In this document: positions 8,205 to 15,374 of the stretch, piece by piece
Position numbering within the stretch: position 1 is the stretch's first letter
Layout: every line of letters starts with the position of its first letter
Source of the DNA: an uncultured Verrucomicrobia subdivision 3 bacterium
GTDB lineage: Bacteria > Verrucomicrobiota > Verrucomicrobiia > Limisphaerales > UBA11358
Length of the DNA: 31,000 nucleotides
Direction: 5' to 3'
Assembly (NCBI GenBank): GCA_903861445.1
Contig: CAIOUK010000144.1
Coordinates: 1 to 31,000, forward strand
Notes under the pieces: model-generated
What the model was told of the DNA's origin: nothing
Databases searched by the model: none
Seen by the model: only the letters and a program-made list of their open reading frames with translations
Position numbers and translations under genes: made by a program

Positions 8205-9185
8205 ATGAAATACAATCCGCTCGGCAAAACCGGCCTAAAGGTCTCGCGCTTGAGTTTTGGCGCGTCGGCGTTGGGTGGAGTTTATGGCAACGTGGATGAA
8301 GCGGAAGGCATTCGCGCCGTCCACACCGCGCTGGATGTCGGCATCAATTACTTCGACGTCGCCCCCGCTTACGGCGGCACGGTCGCGGAAACCGTTTTGG
8401 GCAAGGCGCTCAAAGGCATTCCGCGCGACCGTTATTTTCTGTCCACCAAAGTCGGCAAATACACCCAACCGGGCGGCTATGGCAGTGACACTTTTGATTA
8501 TTCCAGCGCCGGTATTCGCGCCGGGCTGGAGCAAAGTTCCCGACGGCTCGGCACGGATTATTTTGACATCATCCATCTGCACGACTTTGAATACCAACAG
8601 CGTCGTCACACGGAATGGGCTTTGGCCGAAGGCGTAGAAACGTTGCTGGCGCTCAAGCGCGAAGGGCGCATCGGCAATGTGAGCTACGGCATCTACCCGA
8701 TGGAATTGTGGCATCGCGTCTTTGACACGCTGCCTGCCGATGCCGCGTTGGTGCACAATCATTACACCCTGAATGACACGCGGGCGCTGGAACTCTTGCC
8801 GGCGGCGCAGCAAAAAGGCATCGGCATCATCAACGGTTCGCCGTTTGCCAGCGGCCTATTGAGTGGACGCGAAGCTCCGGCGTGGCATCCCGCTACCGAA
8901 GCCGACCGGAAATTATTCCGCGACGCGGCGGTGCTTTGTCAGCAACGCGGCACGTCCATCAGTCAACTGGCTTTTCAATTTTCCAGCCAGAATCCGGCGT
9001 TTCCCACGACGCTTTTCAGCACCAGCCGCTCCACCTCGGTGTTTAAAAATCTGGCGTGGTATCGGGAACCTTACGACCCGAAATTGCTGGCCGAGGTGCA
9101 ACAGATTTTGGCCCCGGTGATGAACAAACAATGGGATTACGACGGCGGCGTGGATCGGCTGAAAGAAGTTGCGGCCGGCGTTTGA
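8205..9185 (+). CDS. Aldo/keto reductase, L-galactose/L-fucose 1-dehydrogenase type
   Basis: A 326-residue aldo/keto reductase closest in look to plant L-galactose dehydrogenase and bacterial L-fucose (D-threo-aldose) 1-dehydrogenases, which oxidise C1 of the sugar to a lactone. The catalytic tetrad is visible: Asp and Tyr in Asn-Tyr-Phe-Asp-Val-Ala-Pro-Ala-Tyr (near 48-56), Lys in Ser-Thr-Lys-Val-Gly, and His in Ile-His-Leu-His-Asp. Ala-Trp-His-Pro-Ala near 225 matches a segment typical of the plant enzymes. It follows the symporter by four bases and its product would feed the lactonase of the same operon. L-galactose and 6-deoxy-L-galactose (L-fucose) differ only at C6, so the sequence alone does not separate them. 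Confidence 0.88.
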   Translation: MKYNPLGKTGLKVSRLSFGASALGGVYGNVDEAEGIRAVHTALDVGINYFDVAPAYGGTVAETVLGKALKGIPRDRYFLSTKVGKYTQPGGYGSDTFDYSSAGIRAGLEQSSRRLGTDYFDIIHLHDFEYQQRRHTEWALAEGVETLLALKREGRIGNVSYGIYPMELWHRVFDTLPADAALVHNHYTLNDTRALELLPAAQQKGIGIINGSPFASGLLSGREAPAWHPATEADRKLFRDAAVLCQQRGTSISQLAFQFSSQNPAFPTTLFSTSRSTSVFKNLAWYREPYDPKLLAEVQQILAPVMNKQWDYDGGVDRLKEVAAGV

Positions 9186-9314
9186 ATTGCGCGCGATATT
9201 TTTGAAACCAAACCAGCTGGCGCTCCGTCCAGTTCTCGCACCTCATTTCCGACATTTTGAGGCTGACGGCAGCAGTGCGGTTTTGCCAACAAAACATTCT
9301 CTGTTCTAAGAATT

Positions 9315-10766
9315 ATGAAACGACACCTTGCCCTGTTCGCGAGCCTGTGCGCCTGCGTTGCCACTGCCTGGGGAGCCGCCCCAAATCAACCGGTCGCCAC
9401 CAAGCCGAATATCGTGCTGATTCTGATTGATGACATGGGCTACGGCGACATCCAGCCGTTCGGTTGCACCAACAGCCAGACGCCCGCGTTGAACCGCATG
9501 GCGAGCGAAGGGCTGAAGCTGACCAGCTTTTACGCCGCGCCGGTGTGCTCGGCTTCGCGCGCTCAAATCCAGACCGGCTGTCACGCACCGCGCGTTTCCA
9601 TTCCCGGCGTGTTGAGTCCCGGGGCTGCGGTCGGCTTGAATCCGGCGGAACACACCGTGGCCAGACTGCTCAAGGCGCAGGGCTACGCAACCATGTGCAT
9701 CGGCAAATGGCATCTTGGCGATCAGCCGGATTTTTTCCCGATGCGATTCGGCTTTGATCATTATTTCGGCCTGCCCTATTCAAACGATATGCTACGGCCC
9801 CGGGCGGACACCGGCGAAAAAGTCGTGCCGCTCCTGCGCGACAACCAAGTGATTGCGCTTTGGAATGAAAATGATCAAGACCAGATGACCCGGCTTTATA
9901 CCGAGGAAGCCGTGAAGTTCATCAAAGAAAACCAAAGCCATCCGTTTTATCTCTATCTGGCGCACAACGCCGTGCATTTTCCAATTCATCCCGGTCCGGA
10001 ATTTCGCGGGCACTCCGGCCACGGTCTTTATTACGACTGGGTGGATGAAGTGGACTGGAGCGCAGGCCGAGTGCTGGACACGCTGCGCGAACTGCATCTG
10101 GCCACCAACACATTGGTGGTTTTCACCAGCGACAACGGCCCTTGGCTGGCCTTTCGCAACAATGCCGGCACCGCCGGCCCGTTGCGCGGCGGTAAAGGCA
10201 GCACTTGGGAAGGCGGTCTGCGCGAATCCACCTTGGCCTGGTGGCCGGGACATATTTCTGCAGGTCGCGTGACCGACGCCGTCACTGGCGAAATTGATTT
10301 GCTGCCGACATTTGTGACGCTGGCCGGCGGGATCGTGCCGACGGATCGCAAGCTTGACGGTGCCGATATCAGCACCCTGTTACTCGGCCAATCCGGGGCG
10401 TCGGCGCGCGAGGCGCATTTTTATTATAATGGCTACGAACTGCAGGCCGTCCGCTCGGGCGAGTGGAAACTGGCGTTGAAACCGCAGATTTTCAGCATGG
10501 GCGTGAAGACCGGCGGCGAGACCAAACCCGGTTTGCGGCTTTATAATCTGATTACGGACATCGGCGAAACCACCGACGTCGCGGCCCAACATCCCGACAT
10601 CGTAAAACGCTTGAGAGCCCTGGCTGACCAGCAAGCCGCCACGCTTTGCGATGGCTCAAATCAAGGTGCCGGCGTCCGCCCACCGGGAAAAGTTTCCAAT
10701 CCAAAAACGCTTTATCCCATGGCTCCGAAAAAGGAAAAGAAAAACCAGGGATCGGCTCACGAATAA
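9315..10766 (+). CDS. Secreted formylglycine-dependent sulfatase
   Basis: A 483-residue S1-type sulfatase that hydrolyses sulfate esters in the periplasm or outside the cell. It has a signal peptide (Lys-Arg then a hydrophobic core, probable cleavage near Ala21-Ala22), metal-binding Asp39-Asp40 in Leu-Ile-Asp-Asp-Met-Gly-Tyr-Gly-Asp, the Cys-Ser-Ala-Ser-Arg sulfatase signature with Cys78 to be converted to formylglycine, Gly-Lys-Trp-His-Leu-Gly, and a second metal site Ser-Asp-Asn-Gly-Pro. The C-terminus is Lys-rich. The converting enzyme is not in the window. It lies 129 bases after the aldo/keto reductase on the same strand with no obvious terminator between, so it may belong to the sugar operon or have its own weak promoter. 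The sugar substrate is inferred only from its neighbours. Confidence 0.93.
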   Translation: MKRHLALFASLCACVATAWGAAPNQPVATKPNIVLILIDDMGYGDIQPFGCTNSQTPALNRMASEGLKLTSFYAAPVCSASRAQIQTGCHAPRVSIPGVLSPGAAVGLNPAEHTVARLLKAQGYATMCIGKWHLGDQPDFFPMRFGFDHYFGLPYSNDMLRPRADTGEKVVPLLRDNQVIALWNENDQDQMTRLYTEEAVKFIKENQSHPFYLYLAHNAVHFPIHPGPEFRGHSGHGLYYDWVDEVDWSAGRVLDTLRELHLATNTLVVFTSDNGPWLAFRNNAGTAGPLRGGKGSTWEGGLRESTLAWWPGHISAGRVTDAVTGEIDLLPTFVTLAGGIVPTDRKLDGADISTLLLGQSGASAREAHFYYNGYELQAVRSGEWKLALKPQIFSMGVKTGGETKPGLRLYNLITDIGETTDVAAQHPDIVKRLRALADQQAATLCDGSNQGAGVRPPGKVSNPKTLYPMAPKKEKKNQGSAHE

Positions 10767-10774
10767 AGCCAACC

Positions 10775-11455
10775 TTAACGCGGACAAATATCCTGCGCGC
10801 GGATCTGCGACAAATCGCGCACTGTCCAGTCCGCGTGGTGCGGCAGTAATTCCTCAAACGTCGAGCCACCAGTAGCCACGGCGAGCGTTTTGGCACCAAT
10901 GAATTTTCCACACTTCACATCAAACGGCGTGTCGCCGATGACCACGATTTCCTGCGGCTGCAAATGAGCATCTAGCACGCACCGACCGCGCGCCAACGCC
11001 GCCACGGCGATGTGGTTGCGCTCCTCGTGGTCGTCGGCAAAACCGCCCATCACGAAATAATCCCACAGCCCAAAGTGGCGCAGCTTGATTTCCGCGCCGA
11101 GCTGGATGTTGCCAGTGAGCAGGCCGAGCATCGGCGGCTGCGGCAAGTCGAGCAGCTCCGCGATAAAATTTCGGACGCCGGCACATTCCCGACCAGCGGT
11201 ATGGCCGAGAATGTGTTCCAGCCAGAAAACGTAGTTTTCAAAGAACTGTTGAAAATTGTCGCGCGACTCCGGCACGCCGTGGATTTTGAAAAACTCCCGC
11301 ACCAGGCTCACATCCGTGCGCCCGGCGAATTTCATTTTCTCCGAGCCGTGCTTAAGGCCAAAGATGTGGGTGAAAGTCTGTGCAAACGCCTTCGTGCCCG
11401 CGTGTCCGGTGTGGACCAGCGTGCCGTCAATGTCGAATAAAACGAGCCGAATCAT
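10775..11455 (-). CDS. HAD-superfamily phosphatase (phosphoglycolate phosphatase-like)
   Basis: This 226-residue HAD hydrolase has motif I Asp-Ile-Asp-Gly-Thr at residues 8-12 (nucleophile Asp8 and acid Asp10), an alpha-helical cap (about 15-90), motif II Leu-Leu-Thr-Gly-Asn near 113, and motif IV Val-Ile-Gly-Asp-Thr-Pro-Phe-Asp near 172-179. It resembles the Gph/PGPase-like subfamily, which dephosphorylates small phosphorylated metabolites; the substrate cannot be named. It is convergent with the sulfatase, with only 8 bases between the two stop codons and no clear intrinsic terminator. It sits 43 bases downstream of the LipM-like gene, probably on one transcript with it and nth. Confidence 0.88.
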   Translation of the reverse strand: MIRLVLFDIDGTLVHTGHAGTKAFAQTFTHIFGLKHGSEKMKFAGRTDVSLVREFFKIHGVPESRDNFQQFFENYVFWLEHILGHTAGRECAGVRNFIAELLDLPQPPMLGLLTGNIQLGAEIKLRHFGLWDYFVMGGFADDHEERNHIAVAALARGRCVLDAHLQPQEIVVIGDTPFDVKCGKFIGAKTLAVATGGSTFEELLPHHADWTVRDLSQIRAQDICPR

Positions 11456-11498
11456 GCGCGCGAAAGTTAATCGCTGCGGCGCGCGGTGGCAACGCTCT

Positions 11499-12179
11499 TC
11501 ACCTTTTTTGATTGTGAGCCGGCTGTGAAAACTTCGCCTGCGCCAGTGTGTCCGCCACTTTTTTCAGTTCCGCGTCCGGCGCAAAATCCGTCCACGTCAC
11601 GGCGAATTGTTTTTCCGCCACGGCCCGCATGGCGTTTTCCCAATCCATCCGCGCCAGCGGCACTGGCGGTGGTTGCACCGAACCTTGAATCAGCAAACCC
11701 AGCTTATTTCTGCGCTGCGCTGCGCCGGCGATTTTTTTGCCGTGCCAGAGCAGATCATATTTTTCGTAACCGATAAAACACTGGCCGGGCAATGTCTTTT
11801 TGCAGCACGGTGCCAGTTCGGTTTCGACGTTTAATTCCGCAAACGCCAATCGCAGCCAGTCGTGGATGCATCGGTAACTTGCTTCCGCTTTGAGCAAATG
11901 CCATTCGTGACCGGGCGGAAAAACGGCACTGTAAGTCCAGTCTGCGTCATGCGGCACGATGCCGCCGCCCGTCGGACGCCGGATGAGTGGACGCAGCCTG
12001 GTCGTTGCCGCCACTTCGGCATATTTCTGAAAATACCCAAACGTCGCCGCCGGTTCCGTCCAGCCGTAGAACCGCAGCACCGGCGCGCCAGTTTGCATCG
12101 CTGTTTCCAGCAAGGCTTCGTCCAGCGCCATGTTGAATGCCGCGTCGCCCTTGCCGGAGTTAAGAAACAGCCAATTCAT
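11499..12179 (-). CDS. Lipoate/octanoate transferase (LplA/LipM family, with LipM-like cysteine)
   Basis: A 226-residue biotin/lipoate A/B ligase-fold protein. The family motif Arg-Arg-Pro-Thr-Gly-Gly-Gly appears at about 67-73, and Lys149 sits in Gly-Lys-Lys-Ile-Ala-Gly-Ala-Ala-Gln, the acyl-AMP/acyl-binding lysine region. Cys134 in Gly-Gln-Cys-Phe-Ile-Gly occupies the place of the catalytic cysteine of LipM/LipL-type amidotransferases, so octanoyl transfer from acyl carrier protein is at least as likely as ATP-dependent lipoate ligation. It lacks the LplA C-terminal accessory domain, again as in LipM. The ATG directly abuts the interspersed repeat at 12180-12290 and no Shine-Dalgarno is visible. 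The lower-coordinate neighbour is the HAD phosphatase. Confidence 0.85.
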   Translation of the reverse strand: MNWLFLNSGKGDAAFNMALDEALLETAMQTGAPVLRFYGWTEPAATFGYFQKYAEVAATTRLRPLIRRPTGGGIVPHDADWTYSAVFPPGHEWHLLKAEASYRCIHDWLRLAFAELNVETELAPCCKKTLPGQCFIGYEKYDLLWHGKKIAGAAQRRNKLGLLIQGSVQPPPVPLARMDWENAMRAVAEKQFAVTWTDFAPDAELKKVADTLAQAKFSQPAHNQKR

Positions 12180-12290
12180 TTAGCCACAGATTTACACAGA
12201 TGAAACACGGATGGAAAATTTATCTGCGTGAATCGGTGAAATCGGCGGAAGTCTTTATCTGTGTTTAATCCGTGTTTCATCTGTGGCTAA
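12180..12290. repeat. Interspersed element with terminal and internal inverted repeats
   Basis: The whole gap between nth and the LipM-like gene is a 111-base element. Its 12-base ends are perfect inverted repeats: TTAGCCACAGAT at 12180-12191 and its complement at 12279-12290. An 18-base internal arm (12195-12212, CACAGATGAAACACGGAT) is perfectly complementary to 12268-12285. The middle carries further degenerate 'atctgcgtgaatc' units. It resembles the abundant 'ccacagatgaaacacggat' REP-like elements of Verrucomicrobiota and Planctomycetes (from memory; not searched). The right arm contains the nth TAG stop codon. No transposase is present. Confidence 0.85.
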
Positions 12291-12946
12291 AAGTTCTTCA
12301 CGCCAATCTGCGGGCAAAGATTTTTAATTTCACAATTCGTGCAGTCCGGCTTGCGCGCATCGCAGCGCCGACGGCCATGCCAGATGAGTTGGTGACTGAA
12401 CAAACACCAGTCGTTTTGCGACACCAGTTTCATCAACTCCTGCTCCAGCTTCACCGCATCCGTGCCTTTCACAAGGCCGAGCCGATTCGCGAGCCGCGTG
12501 ACGTGTGTGTCCACCACCACGCCGACGTTGATGCCGAAAGCATTGCCGAGCACCACATTCGCCGTCTTGCGCCCGACACCGGCGAGCGCGTGCAATTCAT
12601 CCATCGTGCGCGGCACCTCGCCGCCGAATTCTTCCACCAGCGCGGTGCAGCAAGCCTTGATATTTTTGGCCTTGTTGCGAAAAAAACCGGTAGACTTCAC
12701 CAACTCCTCAATGTCCGCCAGCGGCGCGGCGGCAAAATCCTTGGCGGTGCAAAATTTCCTGAACAGCTCCGCCGTGACGAGGTTCACGCGCTTGTCCGTG
12801 CATTGCGCGGATAGAATCGTAGCGACGAGCAGTTGCAGCGGCGTTTCAAAATTGAGTTCACAATGCGCGTTTGGATAAACGCGCTTTAACACAGAAAGAA
12901 TTTTCTGCGTCCGGTCCAACTTGGCGGCATGGATTTCGCGCGGCAC
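12287..12946 (-). CDS. nth: Endonuclease III (DNA glycosylase/AP lyase)
   Basis: This bifunctional base-excision repair enzyme removes oxidised pyrimidines and cleaves the AP site. The 219 residues show the helix-hairpin-helix Gly-Val-Gly-Arg-Lys-Thr-Ala-Asn (catalytic Lys), the catalytic Asp in Val-Val-Asp-Thr-His-Val, and a C-terminal 4Fe-4S loop with exact Cys-x6-Cys-x2-Cys-x5-Cys spacing. The start is GTG at 12946; no in-frame ATG fits the family N-terminus. The TAG stop lies inside the interspersed repeat 12180-12290, so the last bases of the gene are element sequence. The LipM-like gene follows 107 bases downstream on the same strand. Confidence 0.96.
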   Translation of the reverse strand: MPREIHAAKLDRTQKILSVLKRVYPNAHCELNFETPLQLLVATILSAQCTDKRVNLVTAELFRKFCTAKDFAAAPLADIEELVKSTGFFRNKAKNIKACCTALVEEFGGEVPRTMDELHALAGVGRKTANVVLGNAFGINVGVVVDTHVTRLANRLGLVKGTDAVKLEQELMKLVSQNDWCLFSHQLIWHGRRRCDARKPDCTNCEIKNLCPQIGVKNF

Positions 12947-12970
12947 GAAAATAATTTTCGCATATCGCGG

Positions 12971-13004
12971 GAAAATAAAAAGCCCGGACGCGCACGTCCG
13001 GGCT
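12971..13004 (-). terminator. Rho-independent terminator after the EF-hand membrane protein gene
   Basis: AGCCCGGACG at 12981-12990 pairs perfectly with CGTCCGGGCT at 12995-13004 around a four-base loop. On the minus strand it is followed by TTTTTATTTTC (plus-strand 12971-12980). It lies 18 bases after the stop of the minus-strand gene 13023-15281 and ends about 25 bases upstream of nth. Confidence 0.9.
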
Positions 13005-13022
13005 TTTGAATTTTTGGATGGA

Positions 13023-15281
13023 TTATTTTGCCGGCACGGCGTTGGTCGCCGTGGAGCTGATGGCTGGTGCGATTGTCACGGCGGCGGCCGCTTTGGCCTT
13101 GTCGAGTTTGTCCTTGGCAATCTGCTCACGGACGGACAACGGCGGCGTGCCGTATTTGCCATCCGTCCAGTTGTAGAGCCGACCCTGACTGTCATTCAGG
13201 AACGCCCAGATAAACCAAAGCACAAAGGCCACGCCCAACACCTTCGGCCACGGTGACGGCTTCTCGGCGAATTTATCCGCCGCGCCAAACGTCGCACCCG
13301 GTGGCAGCGCGGCCACGCCGGTGAGCGCGCCGCCGAACGGCACGTTCATTTTCGCCTTGGCATTCACCGCCCAGCCGTTTGCGTCGAGGATGGGACCGAG
13401 GTTGCGCTTGCGGAGTTTCAGCCACGCGATCGCCATGGACGGCGCGGAAATCACCAGCATGATGCAGGCAATCACCAGCGGCACCTGCCAAGTTTCAAAT
13501 TTTCCCAGGAAACCCAGAATGCCAGCGAACGCCGCCGCCAAACTACCCAAAGCCAAACTAATCAGCGCGATGACGCTCGGATCAAACGCTGGTTTGGCCG
13601 GCGCGGCGGGTGCCGCAGCCGGTGCGGCCGGCGTGTTAACGGTGGTGGTCAGTTGCGCGTTCACCTCGGCGTCTGAAGCAGCGGCCTGCTTCGCAGCACG
13701 CTCTTCGATCATGCGCACCAGTTTTTTATACGGCGACCAGAATGCCTGCCGGATGCTGATCGGATTATCCACGATCTTGGTAATTGTCGCGTCCCAGTCA
13801 CGACCGGCGCGGTCATAAAAAATTCCGTTCCGTCCGACAATCAAATTGTCGGAATCGCCGCCGGTGAACCCGGCCACGATGGACAATTTTTCGCCGCTGC
13901 CTTTGCGCACGCAATCGCAGTAGGCCAGATAAGTGCCCGCCATGCCGGCCATCGCCGCGTGCCGGCCCGCGTCATCCACCATGAGGCACAAGTCGCAACT
14001 GCGCTGGTCCAAGTAAAGTGTGCCGGCCTGGAAAATCGCCTTGTCCTTGCGCCCGTAAAAATCGGCGAAGTTGACGAAGTTGCGGCAGAGCTTCGCAAGG
14101 TCGCGATGATAATGAATCAGCCGATGCAGGCCGATGACCGCAGTGGAATTGCCGGCTTCGGCAGCATCTTTGGCGATGAGCGCGGTCAAAGTTTCCTTCG
14201 CCGTGCCGGCCAGAATTTCCCGTGCGTGCGCGAGGCCGATTTTTTCGATGGCGCCGCCGGTCTTGCCGGCATTCCACGCGTCGAACGCGGCGAGCTTGCC
14301 GGTGAGCGCGTTCCAGTCCGCCTCGGTCAAAACCGTTTTCGCGCCGAGCAACGGCGTGATGGCGTTCGCTTGCAGCGCGGCAATCGCGCCGGCCCAGGCG
14401 GGGTTGATGCCTTGCGTGAGCGGCAGCGGCGTCGTCGCGCCGACTTGCGCGAGCGGCAGACCGGCGATATCCGCGTGATTGTTCGTCAAATCTTTCGCGC
14501 CCAGCGCGGCGTATTCTTTTTCATCACGGTTCAGCGCGTTGACCGCGCGCGGATCAAATGCGGCGAGCCGGCCACGCGCAAAATAATCTTCCACCTTCGC
14601 CTTCACCGCCTTCACCGCGCCGGCGGCGGCTTCGGTATTCACGCCGAGCGGCAACACCGTGGCGTCGGCCTCCGCTTTTTTCCACCAGTCGGAATACGCG
14701 GTGGCCTCGGCAAAAAACTGTTCCACCTTGGCTTGATTAATACCCGGTTTGCCGCTGGCATCGGGAATCGCGCCGAGACAATTGATGATGTCAGTTATAG
14801 CGGCCTTTGTTACGTCGTCGCTCGCGGAATCGGCAGGGACAACGCCATCGCCGTTGAACGGCTTCGCGGCGAAGGTCGCGGCGGCGGCGGCGGCTTCCTC
14901 AAACGTCACTTCGTCATTGTCGGCCTTGCCCAAAACCTGCCGCGCGAAATTGGCGATCAACTTTCCTTCCGGGTTGGCGTCGTTGATGGCGGAAGGTTTC
15001 AGCGTGGCCGCGCCCTTGAGCAAGTCGTCCGGATTTTTCAGCAAACCGGTGGCCCACTTGGCAGCGGCGATGAGTTCCGGCGCGCGCACGCGGCCGTCCT
15101 TGTCACTGTCAATCAGCGCGAGCGTGGCCTTGTCGAACTCGACGCCCGTGGTCGGGCACGCGAGCGCAACCCAAAGTTTCTGGTCGAGCTGATCGAGGTT
15201 CTGTAGATCCGCTCCGGTGCCGATGACAACCTGGTTAAAGCCGCCGGCGCGAAAAAATTTCCAAGGGTGGTTTGAGGCCAT
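13023..15281 (-). CDS. Large EF-hand and CxxC-containing membrane protein of unknown function
   Basis: A 752-residue protein I know only as an uncharacterised 'EF-hand domain' type. A canonical calcium loop Asp-Ser-Asp-Lys-Asp-Gly-Arg-Val-x3-Glu lies at about 58-69, and a degenerate Asn-Gly-Asp-Gly loop follows around 146-150. A long Ala-rich, probably helical middle leads to a Cys-rich segment (Cys-Asp-Leu-Cys, then Tyr-Cys-Asp-Cys about 25 residues later). A Pro/Ala linker precedes three hydrophobic helices at about 568-592, 600-621 and 679-696, and the tail is charged and Ala-rich. There is no signal peptide. I chose ATG 15281 (Met-Ala-Ser-Asn-His-Pro-Trp); a GTG at 15320 would add 13 residues lying in repeat DNA. 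It has its own terminator and a possible repeat-borne promoter. Confidence 0.85.
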   Translation of the reverse strand: MASNHPWKFFRAGGFNQVVIGTGADLQNLDQLDQKLWVALACPTTGVEFDKATLALIDSDKDGRVRAPELIAAAKWATGLLKNPDDLLKGAATLKPSAINDANPEGKLIANFARQVLGKADNDEVTFEEAAAAAATFAAKPFNGDGVVPADSASDDVTKAAITDIINCLGAIPDASGKPGINQAKVEQFFAEATAYSDWWKKAEADATVLPLGVNTEAAAGAVKAVKAKVEDYFARGRLAAFDPRAVNALNRDEKEYAALGAKDLTNNHADIAGLPLAQVGATTPLPLTQGINPAWAGAIAALQANAITPLLGAKTVLTEADWNALTGKLAAFDAWNAGKTGGAIEKIGLAHAREILAGTAKETLTALIAKDAAEAGNSTAVIGLHRLIHYHRDLAKLCRNFVNFADFYGRKDKAIFQAGTLYLDQRSCDLCLMVDDAGRHAAMAGMAGTYLAYCDCVRKGSGEKLSIVAGFTGGDSDNLIVGRNGIFYDRAGRDWDATITKIVDNPISIRQAFWSPYKKLVRMIEERAAKQAAASDAEVNAQLTTTVNTPAAPAAAPAAPAKPAFDPSVIALISLALGSLAAAFAGILGFLGKFETWQVPLVIACIMLVISAPSMAIAWLKLRKRNLGPILDANGWAVNAKAKMNVPFGGALTGVAALPPGATFGAADKFAEKPSPWPKVLGVAFVLWFIWAFLNDSQGRLYNWTDGKYGTPPLSVREQIAKDKLDKAKAAAAVTIAPAISSTATNAVPAK

Positions 15282-15310
15282 AATTATTCGTTTGTTTTGA
15301 GGGCAAGCCG

Positions 15311-15342
15311 ATTTAACCACGAAGACACCAAGACACCAAGAA
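15311..15342. repeat. Interspersed 'ttaaccacgaagacacc' repeat with possible promoter
   Basis: The 93-base gap between kamA and the EF-hand gene contains TTTAACCACGAAGACACC followed by a tandem AAGACACC and AAG, a type of intergenic repeat I recall as common in Verrucomicrobiota and Planctomycetes genomes. On the minus strand it supplies TTGGTG (15334-15339), a 17-base spacer and TTAAAT (15311-15316), placing a start site near 15304, about 22 bases before the EF-hand ATG. The repeat is clear; the promoter role is a prediction. Confidence 0.55.
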
Positions 15343-15374
15343 ACTTTTCAAGCCAAGGTATCGCAACCTGAAAA

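Noticed and set aside
4600..9185. Classical L-fucose oxidation operon
   Set aside because: AKR plus lactonase would fit, but the fuconate dehydratase and SDR or hydrolase steps are absent and an aldonate 5-dehydrogenase-like enzyme is present; kept as the alternative substrate, not the main call.
9186..9314. Separate promoter for the first sulfatase
   Set aside because: TTGCCA and CTAAGA can be spaced by 17 bases but the -10 is weak; read-through from the AKR is equally likely.
13959..15206. Plus-strand open frame of 415 codons opposite the EF-hand gene
   Set aside because: The minus-strand frame has an EF-hand, membrane helices and a matching terminator; the plus-strand product is Arg/Gly-rich shadow sequence.
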